A stretch of DNA of 64,000 nucleotides from Begonia masoniana (Eukaryota; Streptophyta; Magnoliopsida; Cucurbitales; Begoniaceae), in contig CM039511.1 of assembly GCA_022432975.1 (NCBI GenBank), positions 20,300,557-20,364,556 on the forward strand, in the 5' to 3' direction. The position numbers and the translations under genes are program-made. Of this stretch, positions 44,950 through 54,667 are shown one piece after another. Positions within the stretch are counted from its first letter, which is position 1. Each line of letters opens with the position of its first letter. The notes beneath the pieces were generated by a model that saw nothing but the letters and a program-made list of their open reading frames with translations, was not told the origin of the DNA and searched no databases.

Positions 44950-45090
44950 ATCAACACTAGCAATAAATGTGCTACTAGGGTTCGTCTATCCTATCTTCGT
45001 TGCATATGACCATAGTTATTTAAATTGCTCGTCTCCACAACTGACATGCCATGGAGGTTGTTGACCTGATCACAAACCAAGATATGTATC
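44950..45090 (-). pseudogene. MULE transposase segment upstream of the core
   Basis: On the minus strand the frame reads LWSYATKIG, stop, TNPSSTFIASVD and joins 37278 across element C. This matches the YxxLWDYxEEIxxTNPGSTV segment that precedes the DGCHLKG motif in plant MULE proteins. It contains in-frame stops. Confidence 0.8.
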
Positions 45091-45094
45091 TTAA

Positions 45095-46150
45095 CCGATC
45101 TTTCATGAAATTAGTTTGTGAGTTTTCCAGGTAAAGACCTTTTAACAGCTTGGATTGGAAGCATTGAAGAGGGAATTTGTCTTACCAATGACAAGGCTTG
45201 TAACCAATTTTATTGTAATTTTGTAGGCAAACATTGGCCCTCATGTATGTTGTCAAACATTTAGCCATTTTATATTGCATGCATGCATTAGATTATGTGG
45301 TTAGGATAAATGAATGCTAGGTTAGATGGTGGCCAAAGTTAGAACCGAAAGACTTACTCTTAGTGCACGGCTCGGTCAGACTGAACAATGGAATAAAACT
45401 GCTCACGGGTCTTCAGCAAGGAGAACCTGGATTAGAAGCCTCGAAGCACTGGTTGGCTTAAAGGGAGAAATGTCTGGGTTGCTGTCATGGAAAAAAGGGA
45501 AACGCTGGATCTTTCTCGTACGGACTCCATCAACGTCTTTGATCGAAGCTCACACGAAGCACTCCTCAGTCGTAAGATGGATGCTGCATCAACGACTTTT
45601 CTCTGCTCCAAATTTGAGTTTTAACCTAGACACCCTAGGGCTTATAAAAGCATGAGTTTAGTGTTTGTACTCATATTAACTTGGTGAAATAGAAAATTTG
45701 TTTTCCTTCCAGAACTTGGTGGTTTAGGGAGCCGGAAGAACTTAGTGGTTCAGCATCCAGAACGGTAAGCCACGGTTAGCGTTACCAAGAGGAGAAAGCC
45801 TTCATTGCTCTCAAGCACGTGGTTGCTTGTAGAGTTCTCTTCTCATCCTTCTCTCAAAGTCTCCTAGAGGCTGGAAACTAGTAGAAGGTGGTCATAACCT
45901 TTTCCCCAAAAGCTGTATTTCTTTCATTGAAAAGAAGTAGTTTCCGAGAGCTTCAAAACATTGCTCATCGGACAGTCCCGAATCTGCCTTTTTATTTTCT
46001 CCACTCTTAAAGTCATATCCACGTCTAATATATCTTCCATCTGAGTGCATTTTGATATATATTTCTATCTGCATCATTTGGGTGTTATCAGGTATACTGT
46101 TAACAAAGTACTGTTTTCTATTTGTGGGTTCTAACTTGGACATTTCAGGT
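45095..46150. other. Unassigned ~1 kb inside the MULE transposase
   Basis: The zinc-finger and core segments should be under ~200 bp apart, but here are ~1.2 kb apart, so an insertion is likely. It has a TATAAAAG box (45643-45650, plus) and GGAAC/GAACTTGGTGGTT repeats near 45710-45760, which would suit a small LTR or other element, but I find no clean ends. The 109-codon frame at 45326-45655 (plus) shows no known motif. Confidence 0.4.
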
Positions 46151-46255
46151 GAGTTTCTACATCAACAACCATCATTCATTTTTCGAGCATGGTTTTTTGC
46201 TCTATATGCTAGTGTTTGCGTAATGTTGATGTGTACTCTCGTTGAACCGTCTCAA

Positions 46256-46490
46256 TTATGGACGGAATTTTCCAGTCAGATTGGCTTCTAAACCTGTCCT
46301 AATAATTAGTTGCCACCCTTTTTGTTGTGGCGTGTTTGTTCTCCATGGTACATGCACATGTGTGCACATTAGTGAACGTCTTAATATGATATGTTGTCTC
46401 ATTTTGCATCTTTGATGCATGCAACATCCATTTACACGCATCTACGCAAACTACAATCAACCTTTTTGCTTCACTTCTAGCAAATTTCAC
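46256..46490 (-). pseudogene. MULE transposase zinc-finger (MuDR DNA-binding) domain
   Basis: WMLHASKMQNETTYHIKTF then HTC, ending ENKHATTKRVATNY: the pattern CxW.LHASK...F.IKT....HTC...NK.AT is typical of the MuDR DNA-binding domain. The first cysteines are partly decayed. Confidence 0.85.
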
Positions 46491-46685
46491 ATTATGCCCA
46501 TTTTATCTTGCATTTTCAGCAACCAAATTTTTGAGCTCTAGCAAAGAACCAAATGTCGGTCACAACTCAATGTCACTATATCCAGCTGTCGATGATGCAC
46601 ACAAAAGCATTCTATCATTCGAAAACCCATCAGAATCAGACTCTGATTCTTGAAGTAAATAGATGTCCTCGTTTAGAGTAGAAGA

Positions 46686-47160
46686 TTATGGTCTCACGAC
46701 CATGTCCATTTTCTCAATTTCACCTTCAATCGAATCTCTAAAACACTCATTTTTGTTCCCCTCATTATCAAAATTATCATCACCTTCGTTACCAAGAAAT
46801 TCTTTATTCTTGGCACTGTATTCACCTTCTACATTGTCATAATCATCCATTGCCTTTACATTAATTTTCACATATTTTTTCTTATCCAAAATACTGATAA
46901 TCTGCATCACATCTTAATCCGTAGTCAAAGATCTCAACCTATCACGTAGCCCATGCCGGGGCACGCAATATTGTATCATCTTCCACTCAGTCGCGTCAAA
47001 TTCTCACAGAAATTCTTCCATCGCTAGCATTGATATCGTGTCCACATAACACATGGGCACAGTTTCTTCACGTCCACCCATATATGCACAAATGAATCTC
47101 AGTAGCATGAACAAAGCCAAATGCTGCATAGTGAATTTACACACAAAATTCAGCATCTAA
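46686..47160 (-). pseudogene. MULE transposase N-terminal PB1-like region and acidic linker
   Basis: On the minus strand, a CAYMGG...YVDTISM stretch, then LRDRLRSLTTD, a stop, and DVMQIISILDKKKYVKINV resemble the PB1-like N terminus of plant MULE proteins. An acidic Asn/Asp/Glu-rich linker follows. Two in-frame stops are visible. Confidence 0.65.
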
Positions 47161-47749
47161 CAGGAAAGAACAACTACGAATGTGGAAAATGCTAACAGAA
47201 CACATGGAAAATAGCATGGCAAAATTAACAGTCATGAATCACAAATTTTAACACGAATCACATGGACAAAGAAGGAAAATAACATCTTACTAGCCACGGA
47301 TAACAAATTTTAACACGACAGAAGGAAAAAAATTTGTGAATCTCTGAACCTGAGGAGATCAGGGCAAACGCAGCTCATCGGTGGTCAATGGTATTCATCG
47401 TTCGCGTTTAACCTCATCGTCCTGCGCTTGCTACTTGCTTCTCTCTCTTCTTCTCCCTCTGTAACGACCCTTAATTTTTTCCTTGTACTATTCCTAAAAA
47501 TCACGTGAAATTTAAACTTTCGTTCATTCTTTTTCATCATGCATGTACACGGGTAACAACTTCTATCAGCGGAAGACAATTCGTGTGTGAAAACCTCAAA
47601 TAAAATTAAACTTAAGGTAAATGCTAAAAACAACAAAATAAATATGGACAGAGAGTAAATTTTCCTCTCGGGTTCTATCACTCAATTTCTCTCGGGATAA
47701 ATAATCACTTAGTTCTTCTCGGATTTCATCAATTTAAGTAGTGGAGGAG

Positions 47750-48290
47750 GATATTTCTCTCTATCGGGTTTGGACGATGGAAACAGAAGGAAATACCTCT
47801 CTGGTTTCATCAAATGAACAGTGGGTTGAACGTTTAAAACAGAGGGAAATATCTCGCGGGTTTCATCAAATGAACAGTGGGTTTGGATGTTTAAAACATA
47901 GGGAAATATCTCTCGGGTTTCATCAAATGAACAGTGAGTTTGGACGTTTAAAACAGAAGGAAATATCTCTCGGGTTTCATCAATTTAAACAATGGAGGAT
48001 ATTTCTCTCTATCGGGTTTGGACGACAAAAACCTTAAGAGGCGTGGACGACTGAAAACTATAGGCAGTGTGGACGATAGAAATGACAGACAGCGTGGACG
48101 ACGAAAACAGAAGGCAACGTGGACGACAGTTCTCACCCACAGAATTCATTCGTCCACGGGACTCATTCGTCCATAATCGTCCACATGATTTATCCGTCCA
48201 CGGGACCTATTCGTCCACGTGACTTATTCGTCCACGAGATCTATTCGTCCACGGGACTTAGACGACGACTTTGGACGACGACTCTTTCTG
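47750..48290. repeat. Two short-repeat arrays in LTR F
   Basis: About 60-bp units with GGAAATATCTCTCGGGTTTC repeat four times (47785-48020), followed by many GTGGACGA or TCGTCCAC motifs in both orientations (48030-48290). Confidence 0.9.
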
Positions 48291-49283
48291 TTAAAATACT
48301 CAAATTAACTCTATCGTCCATATACTTTGGACGATAACTTTTCTTACAGAAACACTTAACTGAAACTCATACAAATTTCCCTGTACCGATACACCATTCA
48401 CCCAGCATTTCCAGAAAACATCAAAATAAAACTTCATCTCTATACATTCAAATTTCCATGAAAATCCAAATAAAACTTAGCAAAACACTTTATAATTTGA
48501 GTCTACCAAAACATCAAAGCATCTTTTGTCTACTATCCAGATACCAAACATCCTAAAATGAGTTATATACATTTCTTTCCTATCTATACACCCATCAGTC
48601 CATTTTAACCCAAAAAAAATACAGAGTACTCAACTATTGCTCCCATGGGTCTTTTTAACTCTGACTGTACTGCACACTCCCACGGGTACACTTCTTCAAC
48701 CAGCTATACATCGGGTAGAGGAATCTCATCCTCACCTATTTCAAATTCACCTACACCATAGAAAATCAACTGTGAGCTAGAGGCTCAGTAAGTTTACGTG
48801 AAGGCACGTGAATGCTATGCATATGCAGTTCATAAATCATGCATCTTACATTTTCGCTATTCATTTCATTTCATTTATGTCAACGGGGTTTCACTCAGAT
48901 AGAAGCGGCACATCCGACGATTGGATAGCCCCTCGTATCTAACCGAGGGGAAAACATGCTTCATCCGACAGCCATGTCTAAACCACCGCCACTGACGTGA
49001 TCATCATTACATACTTTTTACCTTTTCTTTAACATTTTTCTTTTCATGAAAACATGCATGGAAATTTCCTTTTTCGTGCTTCTTCATAAAACCATGATGC
49101 ATGCACGTGTACAATGACATAACGAAATCAAAGCATAACAAAAAATAAACCTAAACATTTAACAACATAACTAAAACTAACTACCCGACCTAATTACCCA
49201 ACACAACAAGCATCTCCAACTCCTCAATCGACATAGTCTTATGGTGTAGGTCAAATCGGCCAAAGTAAGTCACGAGAACTTAC

Positions 49284-49328
49284 CTCGGGTCCTCAGCACA
49301 CCGAGCACTATCCGAGAGCTTTGTTCAC
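49284..49328 (-). other. Predicted LTR leader mini-exon (45 nt), LTR F
   Basis: On the minus strand, GGATAG|GTGAAC acceptor and CCGAG|GTAAGT donor. TTGGCCGATTTGACCTACACC follows. The intron to GTGTAG|GTGAA at 48750 is 533 nt. Confidence 0.5.
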
Positions 49329-50346
49329 CTATCCAATTCACAACATTCATTAGAGGCGTGGTCACAGTAAACCTGTCAATTTCAAACCTTAATCTACGTT
49401 TTTAACAAAACCTTAACTAAAGTTTCAACCATTTCCTAGCTCTAAACGGGAAACTAAATCATCCAAACGCTAGAAGTTTACCTAGAATGTCGATTGCTGA
49501 AGAAAACGTGAAGAAGTCGCCGGGGTTTGGAGGAACGTTGGTCGACGCTTGAAGGAAATCGCCGTGGGGGAGAAGAAATCACCCCAAAGCTCTCTAGAGC
49601 TTCTCTTTCGCGAAAATAGAAAATGAGTGGGAGAGGGAGTGTTTTTAATATTTTATAAAACTTAACTTGGTAATTACTGTTTTGCCCTCACTTGATTTTC
49701 TATTATTTCATTATCTATTTCGTTATTTTTGTCTATCAAATCGTTTTCTCCAAATTTTCTTATTTCACCAATAATTCTGACTTATTACTAAGGTTCTATT
49801 AAAGCTCTTCAGTCGCAAAACGGACTCAATTCGACATATTTACAAAAATATCATTATTTAATGGAATATCAAAAACCCGTAAAATCGGGTGTTACACCCT
49901 CGGCGTTCACCAAGCTCAAGCCCTAATCTATGAAACGATGAGAACCACTGTCCACGGTGAAGAACGAAGATGAAAATATGAAATTCAGAGTGTAGGTGGA
50001 AATCACATGCACTTTTTTAACGTTCGGTTAACAGAGTAGGTCTATTTGGTAACAATGGATAGTCTGATGTACGAGTTGGCGAAAAAAAAAATTCAGTGTT
50101 AGAATTGAAAAATCACCCCATATTTTAGTATTTTATTTGATCTTTACCCTAATATTTATCCAAAATATTATCTTCAAATAACTTTAACTTAACCAAAAAT
50201 TAATATTTTCAACACGTTAGTTTATTTTATAAACCTAAAATTAATTATGAGATAATCAACTTTATTGAATCAAATCAACTTCTCTTGCCATCGTTGTTTA
50301 TATTTTTTATGCGAATCTTAGATATTAGCAAATCTGAGACCCTTCA

Positions 50347-50722
50347 TGTAACGACCCATTTTTCCAGCAAGATATTGTCCGCTCTGGAGATTGGGCCGTA
50401 ACACAATATCCTCCCCTCACGGCTTTGTTTGGTGAGAACTTCCCGGAAGGTCACCCAACCTGGAATTGCTCTCGCCGAAGCACTTTTAATTTCGGAGTTC
50501 TTATGGGATCTGTTGTCAATCGTGTTCCAAAACGCGTCTTGCTATGTTGGGAGGGTCTCTTTACATATGTTTCATTTCCACATACTTTCCCAAGTGATGT
50601 GGGATTGTGACGACCCCATTTTTACGACCTGTCACCTTCTGGTTTGCCCGCACGGACGTACCGCCATCCGGGTTCCGGTTCGTGCAACCATCGTACCATA
50701 CGTGCACATTCGGGTCATCACA
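50347..50722 (-). mobile_element. Cassandra-type TRIM solo LTR (376 bp)
   Basis: Perfect CTTCA duplication (50342-50346, 50723-50727). On the minus strand it begins TGTGATGACCC, contains CACAATCCCACATCACTTGG, carries a 5S rRNA-like domain, and ends GGGTCGTTACA. Cassandra elements are small non-coding LTR elements whose LTR holds 5S rRNA-derived RNA polymerase III promoter sequence. The LTR is at the long end for the family. Confidence 0.9.
50437..50512 (-). ncRNA. 5S rRNA-like domain of Cassandra
   Basis: On the minus strand AGATCCCATAAGAACTCCG, AGTGCTTCGGCGAGAGC and GGTTGGGTGACCTTCCGGGA match plant 5S rRNA (GATCCCATCAGAACTCCG...GCTTGGGCGAGAG...GGATGGGTGACC...CGGGAAGT). This covers the internal A-box/C-box promoter region. 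It is not a working ribosomal gene: the 5' part is replaced and several bases differ. Confidence 0.88.
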
Positions 50723-51481
50723 CTTCAGCACGCAAAATAATTCAAAAGGAACGACTTTTGATTCAAGAACAAAGTAAGAAACTAAATCCAATCCAAGAAT
50801 CCGATGGAACGTTAGTTATCAAAATAGGAGTTTGATCCAAACCAAACTCGTTGGTAAGAACCAAAGTAAGATTATTCAAGTATGACTTGAAGAAGATCAA
50901 GATTCTTCACAAAGAATCAAAGAGAAATCTTCTCTTAACAAAAAACTTAAATTTTATTCAATATTGTTCCTCTAAACCAATGAGTGTTTTGCCTTTAAAT
51001 AGATTATAAGTTTTAATTAAAATAAATGCTAAAAGAAAATAATTAAACGATAAAAGATAAAAATAACTAAGAAAATCGTGTGATGTGTGATCCTTTGCAT
51101 GATCGAATTTCATCTCATGTTTAAACTTCATTTGAACATGATTTGAATGTATTTGAATAGGCTCGGCTGAATGAGACGTCTCCTACATGATTTGTATGAT
51201 TCGCATGCACTTGAATGTGCATGTGACTTTTTAATCATTGCATGAGTATATGTTTGGCGCATGTTCTTTTTAATCTTTCTATGCGCATGTGCGTCACACC
51301 CTCCTATTTTAGTTGTTATGTGAGCATGTGGGCCGCACCCTCTCCAAATCTTCACATATCTTCGACCTCCTTTGCCTTAATTTGATTCTCTTCAATCCTC
51401 AACATATTTAATAGTTTGCATCAAGATTTCGCAACTCCCCTCTCTCTTGGATCTCTAAAATCAATCCTCGCAAGGTCTCAC

Positions 51482-52546
51482 TCATCTTCTTAGCTTTGGA
51501 TCACATCATTCTCTCCCTCTTCGAAAAGATTCGTCCTCGAATCTCTTGCATCATATAAAGACAAATCACTAACATTAAAAGATACACTAACATTACAATA
51601 TTCACTAGGTAAGTTAATATTGTAGGCATTGTCGTTTATGAGTTCAAGGACTTGAAATGGTTCATCTTCTCGTTGATGCAACTTGCTTTTTTGTTGATTT
51701 GGAAAACTTTCTTTTCGAAAATGTAGCCAAACCAATCTCCAGGTTCAAATATGATCTTTTTGTGGCTTTTGTTGGCTTGACGTGCATATTGCTCGTTTCT
51801 TTCCTGAATGTTCTCGTATACTTTCGCATGTAAGTCCCTAATAAATTTAGCATTTTTCTCTCCATCAAGACTAGCAAGCCCATTAGTAGGTAAACATAAA
51901 ATATGAAGAAGAGATAAATGATTAAATCCATAAACAATTTCAAAGGGTGAATATGAAGTAGTGGAATGAACAACCGATTATAAGAAAATTCAACATAAGA
52001 TAAACAATTTTCTCATTGTTTTAAATTTTTAGAAATAGTTGCTCTTAACAATGTAAAAAGTGCTATATTTATCACTTCGGTTTGTCCATCCATTTGGGAG
52101 TGTACCAAAGTTGAAAATAAGAGTTTTGTTCCTAGCCTATTCCATAAAGTTCTCCAAAAGTGACTTAGAAATCTAACATTTTTATCACTCATGATAGTTG
52201 CAGGAATTCCATGTAAACACACAACTTCATTGAAGAATAAATTCGCCACATGAGTAGCATTGTTTGTCTTTGAGCATGCTATAAAGTGAGTCATCTTACT
52301 AAACTTATCCATTACCACAAATATGCTATCTTTCCCTCATTGTGTCCTCAACAAACTAATAACAAAATCCATTGATATGTCCACGCAAAGTTGGTTGGGA
52401 ATAGGTAGAGGAGTGTATTGGCCATATGGTCTAATATTTGATTTGACCTTCTTACACTCAAAGCACTTATCACAAATGGTTTGAACATCATGTTTCATCC
52501 TCGGCCAATAAAAGTGTTCACAAAGTGCACTGAACGTTTTATTAAC
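51482..52546 (-). pseudogene. pol: Gypsy element D integrase fragment
   Basis: On the minus strand: a decayed HHCC finger (52540-52420), MDFVISL (first catalytic Asp), [38 protein letters not shown] (second Asp), [10 protein letters not shown] (Glu) in frame 52013-52318, then a shifted frame to ENDVIQSKAKKMSE and the LTR. Stops and frameshifts are frequent. The family is a chromovirus-like gypsy distinct from the Tekay elements at left. Gag, protease, RT and RNase H are absent: the fragment ends at the LTR boundary 52546. Confidence 0.88.
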
Positions 52547-52819
52547 TGTAACGCCCCGAATTAATTAAACTCAGTTCGTTACTCATACTACTGAACCGAA
52601 TTATGAGACTTTGTAAAAACTTTAAAATTTTATTTGATGATCAAGGTTTGACTCCTGAAACGTTAAATCTTGCAGTGGAAAAATCATCAAATAAAAACAA
52701 TCTTTATTAAATAATTAAAATATTCAAAGCAGTTGGTTGAAAGAGAAAGAGAAAATTGATCACGTCGTCCGGTCACTAAACGACAAAAGAAAGTCTTTTA
52801 ATCACAAAACAAAACAGAG

Positions 52820-53260
52820 CACATCGTCCGATCACTAAACGACAAGTTACTGCCTACACCTACCGATCACTAAACGACAACACTTCTACTACATCTTCTG
52901 ATAGGTCTAATACACGACATCCACCGATCACTAAATGACAAAACTTACCATATCCATCTACCGATGACGTAAGCCGGATGATTCATTCATCTAACTCGCA
53001 CCGGTCATAAAACGACAAAACTTATTATACAGATCTGCCGATAGCTTTTACTAAAGACATCATTCGATGGCTTTTGCTGAAGACATCATCCGATGACTTT
53101 TACTAAAGACATCATCCGATGGCTTTTACTGAAGATATTTTCCGATGGCTTTTACTGAAGACATCATCCGATGGCTTTTACTGAAGACATCTTCCGATGA
53201 CGTTAGCCGGATAATTTACTCATCTAACATCTACTGGTAGACAACGTCTTCCGACAGACA
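52820..53260 (-). repeat. CATCATCCGATGG repeat array in LTR G
   Basis: Several ~35-bp units with GACATCATCCGATGGCTTTT, plus CATCTACCGATGACG and CCGATCACTAAACGACA variants. The core is the same as in A and A'. Confidence 0.9.
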
Positions 53261-53780
53261 ACAGAATAATAACTCAGCACAGCAACAAATTTCACTCTAA
53301 ACACAGAGAATTCCGACTACCAAGGAACCTGAGCGTTTTACTAAAAATCATTCAAAAATACCTAAATCCGTGTATTATTCCAAAATTTGGTAAAGACTAC
53401 TTTTAAAAGAACTAACAGAGTATCATTATTAGAATAAGCCTCAAATTGTATCCAAAACATCCAAAAACTGCTACTGACACTAAAACTCAGTATCCTTAAA
53501 TTTAATCATCGTCAACTGAACCTTCAACCCTACAGACATCAGTTAATCCGCCTCATCAGTTTATCAGATAGAGACATGAACGTGCTCCCTCAACCAGCCT
53601 AGTCCTCAACGGGCTCAGAAAACACACATTCAGTCACTTCTTCACATACATCACAAAACTCATTTATTAGCCTAATACTAAGTAAGTAAAGCAGTAATGA
53701 AATGAAATGCTGAAACATAAACTTCTAAATATGCAGTTTCTACTTCTCCTCTCAGTTGCATATGCATTCGTTTCTGATCT

Positions 53781-53974
53781 GATCCCCCTGTGAAATTGGG
53801 AGTTAGATCACTTCTCCCAAAGTCATACATCCTCTCTCTCGATTAAGGGGCGGATTAGTTCCCTTAACAACTGTTCAGATCCCCCTGTGAAATTGGGAGT
53901 TGGATCACTTCTCCCAAAGTCATACATCCTCTCTCTCGGTTAAGGGGCGGATTAGTTCCCTTAACAACTTATCT
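53781..53974. repeat. 97-bp tandem duplication in LTR G
   Basis: GATCCCCCTGTGAAATTGGG begins at 53781 and again at 53878. The two copies differ at only a few bases. Confidence 0.93.
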
Positions 53975-54126
53975 GTTAAAGTCTGTTTGTTCCTTACCAT
54001 GCCAGTTCATGTAAAATCATTTTCGCATACTTTCAAAAATATGATGCATGACATAAAAACATTCAAACACACATAATTCTACTATTTTGATATGTAGGCC
54101 CGAAGGCTCAAGCAAACCTCACTTAC

Positions 54127-54178
54127 CTGACTCTCCTGGAAATGCTCGGTTTCAAACTACTTCATAAGTTTTGTTCAC
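54127..54178 (-). other. Predicted LTR leader mini-exon (52 nt), LTR G
   Basis: On the minus strand, GACTTAG|GTGAAC acceptor and GTCAG|GTAAGT donor, with CCTTCGGGCCTACAT downstream. The exon-3 acceptor reads GATGTAT rather than GATGTAG, a likely loss. Confidence 0.45.
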
Positions 54179-54667
54179 CTAAGTCATAAACAGAATATTA
54201 ATCAGATTTCTACTAAGCCTTATTCTAATCTATCCAGAAATATAGGGAAACTAGTTTGGAAGCTTAGTTCATTGTACATTCCCGATTTACCACAAAACCC
54301 GAACTAGCTTACCCATACGGCATTCACAAAACTCACACTTATACCCTTTCCAATCATCGATAGCTACCGGTACAGCAAGAAATCGAAGTAAGGCTCACAT
54401 AGTTTGGAGAAGATTCGAGTAGAAGAATCGCCTAGAAAGCTCTGCTGCTTGAGATGAAGACCGAAAGAGGAAAAGTGGGGGAATGGTGGCGGCTACAATT
54501 CATTAAATCTAAAACCTCTTTCCTTAAATACGTTATCCACTTTTAAATTTTCAATTTCTTTTATGCCCTTGCCTAGTCATCCATCAACCCTACATTTATT
54601 ATTGTCATGTAAAGTGTATCATTAATTAAAAGATTAAATAATTAGTTCTATAGAACCGGGTGTTACA

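Larger units (their letters stand above)
47460..49896 (-). mobile_element. Solo LTR F (2437 bp)
   Basis: TGTAACGACCC...ATCGGGTGTTACA with perfect CCCTC duplication (47455-47459, 49897-49901). It has a minus-strand TATAAAAT box (about 49652-49659), donor 1 near 49472, mini-exon 49284-49328 and acceptor near 48750. It is related to the LTR at 1-2417. It inserted between the MULE terminus and its transposase start. Confidence 0.95.
36998..50152 (-). mobile_element. MuDR-type MULE, decayed and interrupted (left limit uncertain)
   Basis: The right end is an AGGGTAAAGATCAAATAAAA terminus on the minus strand at 50152, typical of MULE ends. Transposase pieces then run leftwards: PB1-like N-terminal region, zinc-finger domain, catalytic core. 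It is broken by the solo LTR 47460-49896, by ~1 kb of unassigned DNA at 45100-46150, and by element C at 37279-44949. I could not find the left terminus; protein similarity ends near 37080. Confidence 0.75.
50307..51404 (-). repeat. LTR of gypsy element D, holding a Cassandra LTR
   Basis: On the minus strand it starts TGTTGAGGATTGAAGAG (51404) and ends near 50307 (…GATTCGCAT, final bases decayed). Without the 381-bp Cassandra insert plus duplication it is ~717 bp, matching the 705-bp copy at 35834-36538. It follows the pol fragment at 51482-52546, so it is D's 3' LTR. Confidence 0.8.
52547..54667 (-). mobile_element. Tekay-like solo LTR G (2121 bp) with non-matching flanks
   Basis: TGTAACGCCCCGAATT...CCGGGTGTTACA. 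The flanking 5-mers differ (TTAAC at 52542-52546, CTCAT at 54668-54672), unlike every other solo LTR here. It has CATCATCCGATGG repeats (52820-53260), a 97-bp tandem duplication (53781-53974) and mini-exon 54127-54178. It separates D's integrase from D-type leader sequence. Confidence 0.88.

Noticed and set aside
50437..50512. A functional 5S rRNA gene
   Set aside because: Only the internal promoter portion matches, with substitutions, and it lies inside a TRIM LTR with its own target duplication.
50425..50835. Several 61-103-codon frames on both strands
   Set aside because: They overlap the Cassandra 5S-like domain, which is RNA-type sequence, and its D-LTR flank.
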